Origin: Bacteroidales bacterium UBA1756
Lineage (GTDB): Bacteria > Bacteroidota > Bacteroidia > Bacteroidales > WCHB1-69
Direction of reading: 5' to 3'
Assembly: GCA_002314795.1 (NCBI GenBank)
Contig: DCHI01000004.1
Span: 443 to 57,426, forward strand
Length of the DNA: 56,984 nucleotides
Below are positions 1 through 7,741 of the stretch, piece after piece. A model generated the notes under the pieces. That model ran no database searches and was not told where the DNA came from. It worked only from the letters and a program-made list of their open reading frames with translations. The position numbers were made by a program, and so were the translations under genes. The stretch's first letter is position 1. Every line of letters begins with the position of its first letter.

Positions 1-3
1 CAC

Positions 4-59
4 CGTTCACAGCTCACCGTTCACCACTCACCGTTCACCACTCACCGTTCACAGTTCAC
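4..59. repeat. Heptamer tandem repeat upstream of fumC
   Basis: Eight uninterrupted 7-base units of the form NNNTCAC, alternating mainly between CGTTCAC and CACTCAC or AGYTCAC. The last unit ends three bases before the fumC ATG. On the other strand the unit is GTGANNN, the same core and period as the array at 51632-51701. The array may continue beyond the left edge of the window. Confidence 0.9.
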
Positions 60-62
60 AAA

Positions 63-1451
63 ATGAATAGAATAGAAAAAGACTCCTTAGGCGAGGTTCG
101 TGTCCCCGCCACAGCCTTGTGGGGCGCTCAAACCGAACGTGCCCGCCAAAACTTTGTCATCGGTAATACGCTGATGCCGATGGAAATCATCAACAGCATC
201 GCCGTCGTGAAAAAGGCGGCCGCGTGTGCCAACTGCGAATGTGGCGTCTTGCCCGAAGAAAAACGTGACCTCATCGTCCAGTGCTGTGACGAAATCTTGG
301 AGGGTAAATGGCAGGATGAGTTTCCGCTCCCCGTTTGGCAAACCGGTTCCGGCACGCAAACCAATATGAATGTCAACGAGGTGATTTCCAATCGTGCCGA
401 AATTTTGAAAAACGGGAAAATAGAAGGATTGGGGCGCTTTATCCATCCCAACGATGACGTCAACAAGTCACAATCGACGAACGACGTCTTCCCGACGGCT
501 CTTCGTCTGGCCACTCTTTTGTGGTGTAACGAGGCCTTGATTCCTGCTTTGCAAACACTTTGTGATTCCTTGGAAAGCAAGGCGGTTGAGTTTGCTTCCA
601 TCGTGAAAATCGGTCGCACGCATCTGATGGATGCCACGCCGTTGACACTCGGACAGGAGTTTTCGGGATATGCGTCGCAGGTCCGCCATAGCATCGAAGC
701 CATCCGTGCTGCTTCCGTGCACGTTTCGGAACTTCCTATCGGAGGCACGGCGGTCGGCACGGGACTGAATACGCCCGAAGGATACATTGAAAAGATAATC
801 GTCTATCTGAATCTGTTCACAGGATTGGACGTATCAGCCGCTCCCAACCGTTTTGAGGCGATGGCGTCTCACGACTCGTTGGTGGAAATGTCGGGGGCAC
901 TCAAACGCACCGCCGTTTCGTTGATGAAAATCGCCAACGACTTCCGGCTGTTAGGTTCGGGACCGCGCAGTGGGATAGGGGAGTTGGTACTTCCATCCAA
1001 TGAACCGGGTTCTTCCATTATGCCGGGAAAAGTGAATCCTACTCAGTGTGAAGCACTTGCAATGGTTTGCAGTCAGGTGATTGGAAACGACGTCGCCATT
1101 ACGACGGGCGGTTTGCAAGGTCACTTGGACCTGAACGTTTTTATGCCGCTCATTGGTCGCAACCTGATGGAATCGATGGGACTGCTTCACGACGCGGTGC
1201 TTTCGTTTGAGGAGCACTGTGTACGCGGGACGGTTCCGAACGAAGAACGCATCCGTCAGCATTTGCAAAATTCCTTGATGTTGGTTACGGCGTTGAATCC
1301 GCACATTGGTTATGCTAACGCGGCGGCCATTGCCCAGCACGCTCATCGCAACGGACTCACGCTCAAGGAGGCGGCATTGGCATTGGGGCTCGTTTCGGAG
1401 GAAGATTTCGACAAATGGGTTCGTCCGGAGGAAATGGCCTTAGAAAAATAA
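63..1451 (+). CDS. fumC: Class II fumarate hydratase
   Basis: A 462-residue protein, the usual length of homotetrameric, iron-independent class II fumarase, which interconverts fumarate and malate in the cytoplasm. The fumarase/aspartase signature GSSIMPGKVNP lies near residue 315. The substrate-site segments GSGTQTNMNVNEV (about residue 95) and SQSTNDVFPTA (about 139) are intact, as is GRTHLMDATP. The ATG at 63 directly follows a heptamer repeat array, which leaves no room for a Shine-Dalgarno sequence. The next gene, deoC, has its own promoter, so fumC looks like the last or only gene of its unit. Aspartase and argininosuccinate lyase belong to the same superfamily, but the motif spelling and length fit FumC. 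Confidence 0.95.
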   Translation: MNRIEKDSLGEVRVPATALWGAQTERARQNFVIGNTLMPMEIINSIAVVKKAAACANCECGVLPEEKRDLIVQCCDEILEGKWQDEFPLPVWQTGSGTQTNMNVNEVISNRAEILKNGKIEGLGRFIHPNDDVNKSQSTNDVFPTALRLATLLWCNEALIPALQTLCDSLESKAVEFASIVKIGRTHLMDATPLTLGQEFSGYASQVRHSIEAIRAASVHVSELPIGGTAVGTGLNTPEGYIEKIIVYLNLFTGLDVSAAPNRFEAMASHDSLVEMSGALKRTAVSLMKIANDFRLLGSGPRSGIGELVLPSNEPGSSIMPGKVNPTQCEALAMVCSQVIGNDVAITTGGLQGHLDLNVFMPLIGRNLMESMGLLHDAVLSFEEHCVRGTVPNEERIRQHLQNSLMLVTALNPHIGYANAAAIAQHAHRNGLTLKEAALALGLVSEEDFDKWVRPEEMALEK

Positions 1452-1488
1452 TTTTTTCTTTAGGTACGAATTATCAATGAATTAGTTG

Positions 1489-1496
1489 TATCTTTG
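1489..1496 (+). promoter_or_regulatory. -7 promoter box for deoC
   Basis: TATCTTTG matches the Bacteroidetes -7 consensus TAnnTTTG and lies 25 bases before the deoC ATG. No clear -33 TTG at the usual distance was identified. Confidence 0.7.
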
Positions 1497-1521
1497 CCGC
1501 CCATTTTAAAAAAGTAAAGTT

Positions 1522-2367
1522 ATGGCATATACAGAACCTAAAAGTTATCCGTATTCAGATGCGGAAATCCAAGCGAGACTTGCTGAATATCAAGCTGCTG
1601 AACTCAAATATTTCGACTTCCCGAAGGCGTATCGTTTCATACTGAACGTCATTGACCTGACCACGCTGGAAGGTTCCGACAATGCAGAAAAAGTACAGCA
1701 ATTGTGCGAAAAAGCACTTGCTTACGAAGACAAAGCTCAAAATATTAAGCCGACCGCCGCGGTATGTGTTTATCCTCCTTTCGCAGCTCAGGCCAAGTCC
1801 ATCTTGAAAAACACTCCGGTTCACGTCGCGTGTGTCGCAGGTGCTTTCCCCGCAGGCCAGTCACCCATTGAAATCAAAGTCGCTGAGGTCGCTTATACGG
1901 TGGCTCAGGGCGCTGATGAAATCGATATGGTGATTTCTCGTGGCAAATTCCTCGAAGGTGACTACGAAACCGTTTACAATGAAATCGCAGCCATCAAGGC
2001 CGCTTGCGGTTCCGCTCATTTGAAAGTCATTCTTGAAACGGGCGAACTCGGTACGGCTGACAATATCTATAAAGCATCCCAGATTGCTATCGCAGCGGGT
2101 GCTGATTTCATCAAAACCTCAACCGGAAAAATCAAAGTGAACGCAACACCGGAATCATTCCTCGTTATGTTGGATGCCATCAAAGCCCATTATGAAGCTA
2201 CTGGAAAAATGATCGGTATGAAACCTGCTGGTGGTATCGCTGATGCTCCAACCGCCATCTATTTCCTGAAGATTTTGGAAAACGTTCTCGGCGAAAAATG
2301 GCTCACCAATGAGTATTTCAGAATCGGTGCAAGCCGCCTCGCCGACAAGATTCGTGCAGAAATTTAA
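1522..2367 (+). CDS. deoC: Deoxyribose-phosphate aldolase
   Basis: A 281-residue class I aldolase that splits 2-deoxyribose 5-phosphate into acetaldehyde and glyceraldehyde 3-phosphate in deoxynucleoside catabolism. The Schiff-base lysine is in FIKTSTGK near residue 198. The general-base region KVILETGEL (about 173-181) and the phosphate-binding MKPAGGI (about 233-239) are present. It is longer than E. coli DeoC (259 residues) because of an N-terminal extension. Its own -7 box is at 1489-1496, and the following HU gene has a separate one. No other nucleoside-catabolism genes (deoA, deoD, cdd) are adjacent. Confidence 0.93.
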   Translation: MAYTEPKSYPYSDAEIQARLAEYQAAELKYFDFPKAYRFILNVIDLTTLEGSDNAEKVQQLCEKALAYEDKAQNIKPTAAVCVYPPFAAQAKSILKNTPVHVACVAGAFPAGQSPIEIKVAEVAYTVAQGADEIDMVISRGKFLEGDYETVYNEIAAIKAACGSAHLKVILETGELGTADNIYKASQIAIAAGADFIKTSTGKIKVNATPESFLVMLDAIKAHYEATGKMIGMKPAGGIADAPTAIYFLKILENVLGEKWLTNEYFRIGASRLADKIRAEI

Positions 2368-2414
2368 TTTTAAATTTTTTTGTAAGATAAAGATACAGAA
2401 TAAAATAAAAAGTG

Positions 2415-2422
2415 TATTTTTG
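2415..2422 (+). promoter_or_regulatory. -7 promoter box for the HU gene
   Basis: TATTTTTG followed by CACGC, 73 bases before the HU ATG, in the AT-rich deoC-HU gap. This implies a 5' leader of about 65 bases. Confidence 0.65.
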
Positions 2423-2495
2423 CACGCTCAAATTTTAAAGGGCAATTTTTAGAGAAATTTTATAATAATATTGTTTAATTAATCAATTTGAAATT

Positions 2496-2774
2496 ATGAC
2501 CAAAGCTGAAATCGTAAACGAAATCGCAAACAAGACCGGTATTGACAAAAATGCAGTTCAGACCGTAGTCGAATCTTTTATGGATACCGTAAAGAAGTCT
2601 CTCTCTGCAGACGAAAATGTTTATTTGAGAGGTTTCGGTAGCTTTATCGTTAAGGAACGCGCTGAAAAAACGGCCAGAAACATTTCGAAGAAAACTACCA
2701 TCGTTATTCCCGCTCACAAGATCCCGGCATTCAAACCTTGCAAGACTTTTGTGAACGTTGTTAAAAATAAATAA
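2496..2774 (+). CDS. HU family DNA-binding protein
   Basis: A 92-residue nucleoid protein of the HU/IHF fold that binds and bends DNA as a dimer. The N-terminal helices (MTKAEIVNEIANKTG...) and the beta-arm region with GFGSFIVKERA and the FKPCKTF C-terminus fit the family. The signature proline of the arm is seen in VIPAHKIPAFKP. It is followed 23 bases later by the tiny basic ribosomal-type gene, with a shared terminator behind it. The order HU, tiny basic protein, RNase E/G is a familiar Bacteroidetes arrangement (recalled, not searched). Whether it is HU or an IHF-like paralogue cannot be settled from sequence alone. Confidence 0.93.
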   Translation: MTKAEIVNEIANKTGIDKNAVQTVVESFMDTVKKSLSADENVYLRGFGSFIVKERAEKTARNISKKTTIVIPAHKIPAFKPCKTFVNVVKNK

Positions 2775-2797
2775 TTAACCTTTTAAATTCACTAACT

Positions 2798-2887
2798 ATG
2801 CCAAGCGGTAAAAAAAGAAAAAGACATAAGATGTCAACCCACAAGCGCAAAAAACGCTTGAGAAAGAACAGACATAAGAAGCACTAA
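2798..2887 (+). CDS. Tiny basic ribosomal-type protein (AURKAIP1/COX24 or bS22-like)
   Basis: A 29-codon ORF starting MPSGKKRKRHKMSTHKR and ending RKNRHKKH, with more than half of its residues Lys, Arg or His. It matches my memory of the small Bacteroidetes proteins named 'AURKAIP1/COX24 domain-containing', which are related to mitochondrial mS38 and mycobacterial bS22, proteins of the small ribosomal subunit. It lies 23 bases after HU and 18 bases before a strong terminator, so the two genes are probably cotranscribed. It is too short for most gene finders. The residue pattern, the position and the lack of an alternative use for this strand support a real gene. Confidence 0.88.
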   Translation: MPSGKKRKRHKMSTHKRKKRLRKNRHKKH

Positions 2888-2905
2888 TCCCTTATGTCGC
2901 TTTGG

Positions 2906-2952
2906 AAAACTAAATTGTGGGCATCTTCCCGCAATTTAGTTTTTTCTTTTTT
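2906..2952 (+). terminator. Rho-independent terminator after HU and the tiny ribosomal gene
   Basis: A 16-bp stem (2906-2921 with 2928-2943, one T-G wobble) and a 6-base loop, followed by a T-rich run. It separates HU and the tiny gene from RNase E/G. Any start for the nuclease upstream of 2950 would lie inside this hairpin. Confidence 0.85.
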
Positions 2953-2973
2953 ACTCTCGAACTAAGCCAATCT

Positions 2974-4566
2974 ATGTCTGAAATAACGAAAGAATTAATT
3001 ATTGCTTCCCATCCCGACCAAGTTCAAATCGCCCTCCTGGAAGATAAGAAACTGGTTGAGATGCACCAAGAAACTCCCTCCGAACAGTTTTGTGTCGGCA
3101 ATGTTTTCGTTGGCAAAGTCCGAAAAGTAATGCCCGGCCTCAATGCCGCTTTCGTCAACATCGGAAGCGACAAGGACGCCTTCCTCCATTATCTCGACCT
3201 GGGACCGCAAACCCGTACGCTGAACGAATATGTGAAAACCATCGTCAGTGGCGGAAAGTGCAGTCTCTCCTCTGTGGAAAAACAACCCATCGTCGAGAAA
3301 GAAGGTAAAATCACCGACGTGATTTCACCGGGACAGACACTCCTGGTCCAAATCGCCAAAGAGTGCATCTCCACCAAAGGTCCCCGCATTACTACTGAAG
3401 TATCCTTTGCCGGACGCTATGCCGTTTTAGTTCCTTTCGGGGACAAAGTTTTTATCTCACAAAAAATCAAAGGAAGCGAAGAACGCAAACGCTTGCGTCA
3501 AATCGTCTCCGGTATCAAACCGCGCAATTTCGGCGTCATCATCCGTACCGTCGCCCAAGGCAAGTCCGCTGATGACCTCGAAAATGATATTGAACAACTT
3601 ATCTCCCGATGGAAAGCGATGACGGAACAGATTGCCGCCAGCGTCCCGCCCGAAAAAGTTGCTTCCGAACTGGACCGAACCACCTCTCTCATCCGCGACC
3701 TTCTCAACGAGTCTTTCCACGCCATATACGTCGACGACAAGGATATCTATTCCGAAATTCGTACTTATATCAAGTCGTTTTCGGATAACAGAGACGTTGA
3801 TATTGTAAAACTTTACAAAGAGAAAGTTCCTATCTTTGAGCATTTTAACGTTGCCAAACAGATTAAGGGCTCCTTCGGAAAGATTGTCACTATCAAAAAC
3901 GGCATCTACCTCATCATTGAACAGACCGAGGCGATGTGTGTGATTGATGTCAATAGCGGAAACCGCGTCAAATCATCAAACTCACAGGAAGAAAATGCTA
4001 TACAGGTCAATTTGGCGGCGGCAGAAGAGATTGCCCGTCAGATGCGCCTGCGCGACATCGGTGGCATCATAGTCATCGATTTTATTGATATGGCCACGGT
4101 CGGTAATCGGACGTTGCTGTATAAAAAAATGAACGAACTGATGGAAGGCGACCGCGCCCGTCATACGGTCTTGCAACTTAGCAAGTTCGGCTTGATGCAA
4201 ATCACGCGCCAACGTCTGCGCCCCGTCACCACCATCGATACTCGTGAACAGTGCCCCGTCTGCCACGGCACTGGCAAAATCAAACCGGCCATCCTCATCG
4301 AAGAAAGCATAGAGAACACCGTCGACTTTCTGATCCAAAAGCAAAGTGAAGCGAAAATAACCGTCGAGGTTCATCCGTTTCTGTACGCTTATCTGACAAA
4401 AGGATTGTTTTCCAAACGGGTGAAATGGTTCTTTAAATATAAAAAATGGATTCACGTCCGCCAAAATATCAACTCGCATCTCCTTCAGTATAAGTTTTTT
4501 AATAAAGATATGGAGGAAATCATTCTTTGGGAATCGCAACCGGGAACCAAGAGTGGCGCTAATTAG
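2974..4566 (+). CDS. rng: Ribonuclease E/G family endoribonuclease
   Basis: A 530-residue protein of the RNase E/G family, which cleaves single-stranded RNA in mRNA decay and rRNA maturation. An S1-like domain lies at about residues 35-125 (VGNVFVGKVRKVMPGLNAAFVNIG). The Mg-binding aspartates are D325 in IDVNSG and D369 in IVIDFIDM. The zinc-link CPVCHGTGK is at residue 427. There is no long C-terminal scaffold, so it resembles RNase G. I chose ATG 2974. An in-frame GTG at 2917 would add residues encoded by the terminator hairpin. No clear promoter was seen between the terminator and the gene, so read-through from HU may supply transcription. Confidence 0.93.
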   Translation: MSEITKELIIASHPDQVQIALLEDKKLVEMHQETPSEQFCVGNVFVGKVRKVMPGLNAAFVNIGSDKDAFLHYLDLGPQTRTLNEYVKTIVSGGKCSLSSVEKQPIVEKEGKITDVISPGQTLLVQIAKECISTKGPRITTEVSFAGRYAVLVPFGDKVFISQKIKGSEERKRLRQIVSGIKPRNFGVIIRTVAQGKSADDLENDIEQLISRWKAMTEQIAASVPPEKVASELDRTTSLIRDLLNESFHAIYVDDKDIYSEIRTYIKSFSDNRDVDIVKLYKEKVPIFEHFNVAKQIKGSFGKIVTIKNGIYLIIEQTEAMCVIDVNSGNRVKSSNSQEENAIQVNLAAAEEIARQMRLRDIGGIIVIDFIDMATVGNRTLLYKKMNELMEGDRARHTVLQLSKFGLMQITRQRLRPVTTIDTREQCPVCHGTGKIKPAILIEESIENTVDFLIQKQSEAKITVEVHPFLYAYLTKGLFSKRVKWFFKYKKWIHVRQNINSHLLQYKFFNKDMEEIILWESQPGTKSGAN

Positions 4567-4592
4567 AAACTATCACATATAAACTATTGTCT

Positions 4593-4904
4593 ATGAGAAA
4601 TTTGATTGAAAAACTTCGTCGTGATTCGTGGCTGATGGGCATCCTTCTCGGAAGTATCGTCCCCGCTCTGACTTTTGGTGTCGTTTACGGGCTCGTCGCT
4701 CTCGTGCTTTTCCTTTTCGGAAAGCCGATGGACACACTTTCGTTGGACCTGGTTAAGAAATTCATTTTGCTCAGCATCGTTCCGAGTGTCTTCGTGATGA
4801 GATACTACCTGCTCAAACTCAAGTATGATTTGACGGGCCGCGGCATTCTGCTCGTAACGTTTGTCATCGCCATCGGTTTTACAATCCTTCAGTTTACTGT
4901 TTAG
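4593..4904 (+). CDS. Small membrane protein of unknown function
   Basis: A 103-residue protein starting MRNLIEKLRRDSW. It has three hydrophobic segments: about residues 14-40 (GILLGSIVPALTFGVVYGLV and on), 50-70 (FILLSIVPSVFVM) and 82-102 (GILLVTFVIAIGFTILQF). A short positively charged N-terminus suggests it faces the cytoplasm. It follows the RNase gene by 26 bases and ends 26 bases before a terminator, so it is the last gene of that unit. I recognise no family beyond 'conserved Bacteroidetes membrane protein' and assign no function. Confidence 0.75.
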   Translation: MRNLIEKLRRDSWLMGILLGSIVPALTFGVVYGLVALVLFLFGKPMDTLSLDLVKKFILLSIVPSVFVMRYYLLKLKYDLTGRGILLVTFVIAIGFTILQFTV

Positions 4905-4930
4905 GATGGCGCTTTCATACGAACCATACG

Positions 4931-4960
4931 AAAGACCGTCCCGCTCCGGACGGTCTTTTG
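4931..4960 (+). terminator. Rho-independent terminator
   Basis: A perfect 11-bp stem (AAAGACCGTCC, 4931-4941, with 4948-4958) and a 6-base loop, ending in four T. It ends the RNase G / membrane-protein unit. Confidence 0.85.
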
Positions 4961-5016
4961 TCGCAAAATGGTGTTTAAAACCTATCGGATTTGTCTCTGA
5001 TTTGAAAAAAATCGTG

Positions 5017-5024
5017 TAACTTTG
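5017..5024 (+). promoter_or_regulatory. -7 promoter box for the sigma-54-activator/lptE/secG operon
   Basis: TAACTTTG followed by CAGCC, 17 bases before the ATG at 5042. Upstream, TTTG plus seven A residues and TCGTG (5001-5016) closely resembles the region before atpD (27577-27591). Confidence 0.75.
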
Positions 5025-5041
5025 CAGCCCTTTTTAAAGAT

Positions 5042-6256
5042 ATGCCAGAAATAGATCTTGTTTCGTTGAAAAGTCGTTATGGAATTGTCGGTACGGACCC
5101 GGCTTTCTTGGAGGCATTGCGTATGGCCGTGCGTGTTGCACCGACGGATTATCCTGTCCTCATCATTGGAGAAACGGGCGCCGGAAAAGAGAATATCGCC
5201 CGTATCATCCACGATTTCAGCAAACGTAGTCGCGCTCCGTACCAAACAATCAATTGCGGAAGTTCGCCGGAAGGAACAATCGATTCAGAACTTTTTGGAA
5301 GCCAGAAAGGTGCTTATACCGGTTCCGTTGAAGACCGGCAGGGCCTTTTTGAAGTGGCTAACAAAGGAACCTTGTTTCTTGATGAATTGGGAAATATGCC
5401 GCTCTACACGCAGGTGCGTCTGCTCCGCGTATTGGAAAGCGGCACGTTTACGAGGGTAGGGGATAACGCGGCGCGTTCTACCGACGTGCGCGTGGTGGCA
5501 GCTACTAACGCCGACCTCTCCTCGCAAATGCGGATGGGAAAATTCCGTTCAGATTTGTACTATCGTCTAAATACGGTAACTATCTATCTGCCAGGTCTTC
5601 GGGAAAGAAAGGATGACATTTATCCGCTCTTCCTCCATTTTTCGCAACAAGCCGCACAGAAATATCGTGTGGAACAGATTCGGCTTGACGAAGAAGCCGT
5701 AAAAATGCTTGAATCTTATTCGTGGCCAGGTAACATTCGTCAGCTCAAGCATTTCGCCGAACGACTTTCTATTATGGAAATAGAACGTACTATCAAGGCG
5801 GAGGTGGTTCAAAAGTATCTTGACCTTGAAACCAAGCCCGTCTATTCTGTTTCGGTTTATTCGGCGGATAATACAGAGCAGCAGCAATATAACCACGACG
5901 CTTTGCAACGGCAAATCCAGAATTTGCAAATCGAGGTCACCAATTTGAAACAGATTGTTTACGAGCTGATTGTGCATAATGCGAAGTCCGGTTACACGGC
6001 CCCTACGCCGACGAATCACTCTTTGCAACTTCCTCCGCCCGCCGAGTCGGTGCCTGTGGTGGATAGCGAATCAGTGGAAGTGACGGATGATGACCACGAA
6101 ATGCATATTTCCGATGACTCCCTGGCCGCGCAACAAAAACGTTCCATCATCGCTACTTTGGAGAAAAATGCGGGAAGCAGAAAGCTGACTGCCAAGGAAT
6201 TAGGAATTTCAGAAAGAACGTTGTACAGAAAGATAAAAGAATATGGTTTGGAGTAG
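5042..6256 (+). CDS. Sigma-54 interaction domain transcriptional regulator
   Basis: A 404-residue AAA+ activator of RpoN promoters without an N-terminal receiver domain. Walker A is GETGAGKE (about 43-50) and Walker B is TLFLDELGN (about 111-119). The sigma-54-contact loop reads GAYTGS (about 90-95) rather than the standard GAFTGA. An arginine-rich sensor segment (WPGNIRQLKHF) follows. The C-terminus is a Fis-type helix-turn-helix (about 362-403: LTAKELGISERTLYRKIKEYG). A helical, Gln-rich linker separates the two. The gene overlaps lptE by 14 bases. The absence of a receiver suggests control by abundance or by an unknown partner. Target promoters are not visible here. Confidence 0.9.
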   Translation: MPEIDLVSLKSRYGIVGTDPAFLEALRMAVRVAPTDYPVLIIGETGAGKENIARIIHDFSKRSRAPYQTINCGSSPEGTIDSELFGSQKGAYTGSVEDRQGLFEVANKGTLFLDELGNMPLYTQVRLLRVLESGTFTRVGDNAARSTDVRVVAATNADLSSQMRMGKFRSDLYYRLNTVTIYLPGLRERKDDIYPLFLHFSQQAAQKYRVEQIRLDEEAVKMLESYSWPGNIRQLKHFAERLSIMEIERTIKAEVVQKYLDLETKPVYSVSVYSADNTEQQQYNHDALQRQIQNLQIEVTNLKQIVYELIVHNAKSGYTAPTPTNHSLQLPPPAESVPVVDSESVEVTDDDHEMHISDDSLAAQQKRSIIATLEKNAGSRKLTAKELGISERTLYRKIKEYGLE

Positions 6257-6776
6257 AAAACTTGTCCGTCGTGCGCAACTTGCACTTTTCTTATGCTTGA
6301 CAGCATTGACTATTCAAAGCTGTCGCGTTTCGGTTTCATTGACGGGCGGTGATGTGGATCCCCGGGCGAAAACCGTTTATATTCAGACTTTTAAAAATAA
6401 TTCCACGTTGGTGAATCCCACCTTGAGTAATGAGTTTACGAATGCGTTGAAAGATCGCGTCCAAGGCCAAACCCCGTTGACCATCATCAATACTCAAAAC
6501 GGAGACTACAAAATTGAAGGTGAAATCACCGGATATACGATCAGCCCGGTGGCTATTCAAGGCGACGAAACCGCGGCAATGAACCGTCTAACCATCAGTG
6601 TGAATGTTCGTTTTACCAACACGTTTGATGAAACGAAAAATTTTGAACAGTCGTTCTCCCGTTATGTCGATTATTCGAGTACGCAGAACTTCACTTCCAT
6701 CGAAAGCAGTTTGGTGCAGGAGGTGAACGATGCTTTGACGGAAGATATTTTTAATAAGGCATTTGTAAATTGGTAA
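6243..6776 (+). CDS. lptE: LPS assembly lipoprotein LptE-like
   Basis: A 177-residue lipoprotein. The signal peptide ends in the lipobox-like TIQSC, giving lipidated Cys27. The mature part has the LptE pattern seen in Bacteroidetes: an early VYIQTFKNNST strand, a helix with LSNEFTNALKDRV, then strands with YKIEGEITGYTISPVAI and NRLTISVNVRFTNT. LptE plugs the LptD barrel that places LPS in the outer leaflet of the outer membrane. It starts inside the end of the sigma-54-activator gene, so translation is probably coupled. LptD is not in the window. The call rests on lipobox, length and context, because LptE sequences diverge strongly. Confidence 0.85.
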   Translation: MVWSRKLVRRAQLALFLCLTALTIQSCRVSVSLTGGDVDPRAKTVYIQTFKNNSTLVNPTLSNEFTNALKDRVQGQTPLTIINTQNGDYKIEGEITGYTISPVAIQGDETAAMNRLTISVNVRFTNTFDETKNFEQSFSRYVDYSSTQNFTSIESSLVQEVNDALTEDIFNKAFVNW

Positions 6777-6786
6777 CTTTAAAAGA

Positions 6787-7383
6787 ATGGATGATAATTT
6801 CTTAATTGTTGATGAAAGCAGCTTGGATGCTTTGCGCTCTTTGTGTGAAAAGTACCCGGCCTCCTCGTTCACCGCTTTCTACTATGCAAAAATGATGCAA
6901 CTTTTGCATCCGGAAGAGTTTGAACGTGCGAAAGGACGTCATCTGATGTATGTTTTGGATCGTTCCCGATTCTTAGCTTTTCATATTGATAATGAGGAGG
7001 AAACGGAAAAAAAAGAGGCTTCTTCGTATAATTTTTGCAGCTCTTCTTCCTCCACTTCACTTGATGAAGAGGTTGCTCAAAAGACGACGGAAGAACCTGT
7101 CGATCAGAACGTGATTATCAATCAGTTAATTGCAGAATTGGACGTGGAAACACCGAAAATTCAGTTCGACCCGGAACGTCACGATGCCACCGCCAACTAC
7201 AGCAAGCCCAGTTTGGTGGAGGATCCTGAAATCGTAAGTGAAACATTAGCAATGCTTTACTTGAGGCAAGGGTATCCTGGAAAGGCCATAAAAATTTATA
7301 AAAAATTGGCCTTGCTTTTTCCAGAAAAAAGTTGTTACTTTGCAGCCCTAATTCAAGAAGCAAAAAATAGTAAAAATCAATAG
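6787..7383 (+). CDS. Conserved TPR-like protein between lptE and secG
   Basis: A 198-residue protein without signal peptide, so probably cytoplasmic. It has a helical N-terminal part (SLDALRSLCEKYPASSFTAF), an acidic, Ser-rich middle (about 65-110), and a C-terminal TPR-like hairpin (SETLAMLYLRQGYPGKAIKIYKKLALLFPE). It starts 10 bases after lptE and ends 15 bases before secG. The probable secG promoter lies within its last codons. The position between lptE and secG recurs in Bacteroidetes as I remember it, which suggests an envelope-related role, but no activity can be assigned. Confidence 0.75.
   Translation: MDDNFLIVDESSLDALRSLCEKYPASSFTAFYYAKMMQLLHPEEFERAKGRHLMYVLDRSRFLAFHIDNEEETEKKEASSYNFCSSSSSTSLDEEVAQKTTEEPVDQNVIINQLIAELDVETPKIQFDPERHDATANYSKPSLVEDPEIVSETLAMLYLRQGYPGKAIKIYKKLALLFPEKSCYFAALIQEAKNSKNQ
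7335..7342 (+). promoter_or_regulatory. Internal promoter for secG
   Basis: TTACTTTG followed by CAGCCC, one base off TAnnTTTG, with TTG at 7312-7314 twenty bases upstream. It lies inside the end of the TPR-like gene and would give secG independent expression. Confidence 0.5.
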
Positions 7384-7398
7384 TAAAATTATTAAAAA

Positions 7399-7680
7399 AT
7401 GACAATACTTGTTATCTTAATTATCATCGCTTGTATCGCTTTGGGTTTCTTTGTTTTGATTCAGGATTCAAAGGGTGGCGGCCTCGCTTCCAACTTCGCT
7501 TCCTCTAATCAAATTATGGGCGTAAGAAAAACCACCGATATGTTGGAAAAGATTACCTGGGGTTTGGCCATCGCTATTCTGGTTCTCTGCCTCAGCTGTG
7601 CTTTCCTTACGAAAAAGGAATTTTCTGATCGTTACGGCAATATGAGCCAGCAGACCGAGCAAACTACTGATGAAGAATAA
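7399..7680 (+). CDS. secG: Preprotein translocase subunit SecG
   Basis: A 93-residue inner-membrane protein with two transmembrane segments (about 2-22 and 51-70). Between them is the typical cytoplasmic loop QDSKGGGLASNFASSNQIMGVRK. SecG binds SecYE and helps preprotein movement through the channel. The hydrophilic tail ends in acidic residues. It is the last gene of the operon that starts with the sigma-54 activator and is followed by a perfect hairpin terminator. Confidence 0.93.
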   Translation: MTILVILIIIACIALGFFVLIQDSKGGGLASNFASSNQIMGVRKTTDMLEKITWGLAIAILVLCLSCAFLTKKEFSDRYGNMSQQTEQTTDEE

Positions 7681-7699
7681 TATTTCTTATATCTTATTG

Positions 7700-7736
7700 A
7701 AAAAGAGAGAACTATAGTTCTCTCTTTTTCTTTTTT
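7700..7736 (+). terminator. Terminator after secG
   Basis: A perfect 30-base palindrome (7700-7714 against 7715-7729) followed by a T-rich run. The AT/TA base pairs at its centre form the loop. The next gene starts only 5 bases after the run. Confidence 0.85.
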
Positions 7737-7741
7737 CACAG

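Noticed and set aside
2917..2973. Upstream GTG start for RNase E/G
   Set aside because: The extra residues would be encoded by the terminator hairpin. ATG 2974 gives the usual family start.
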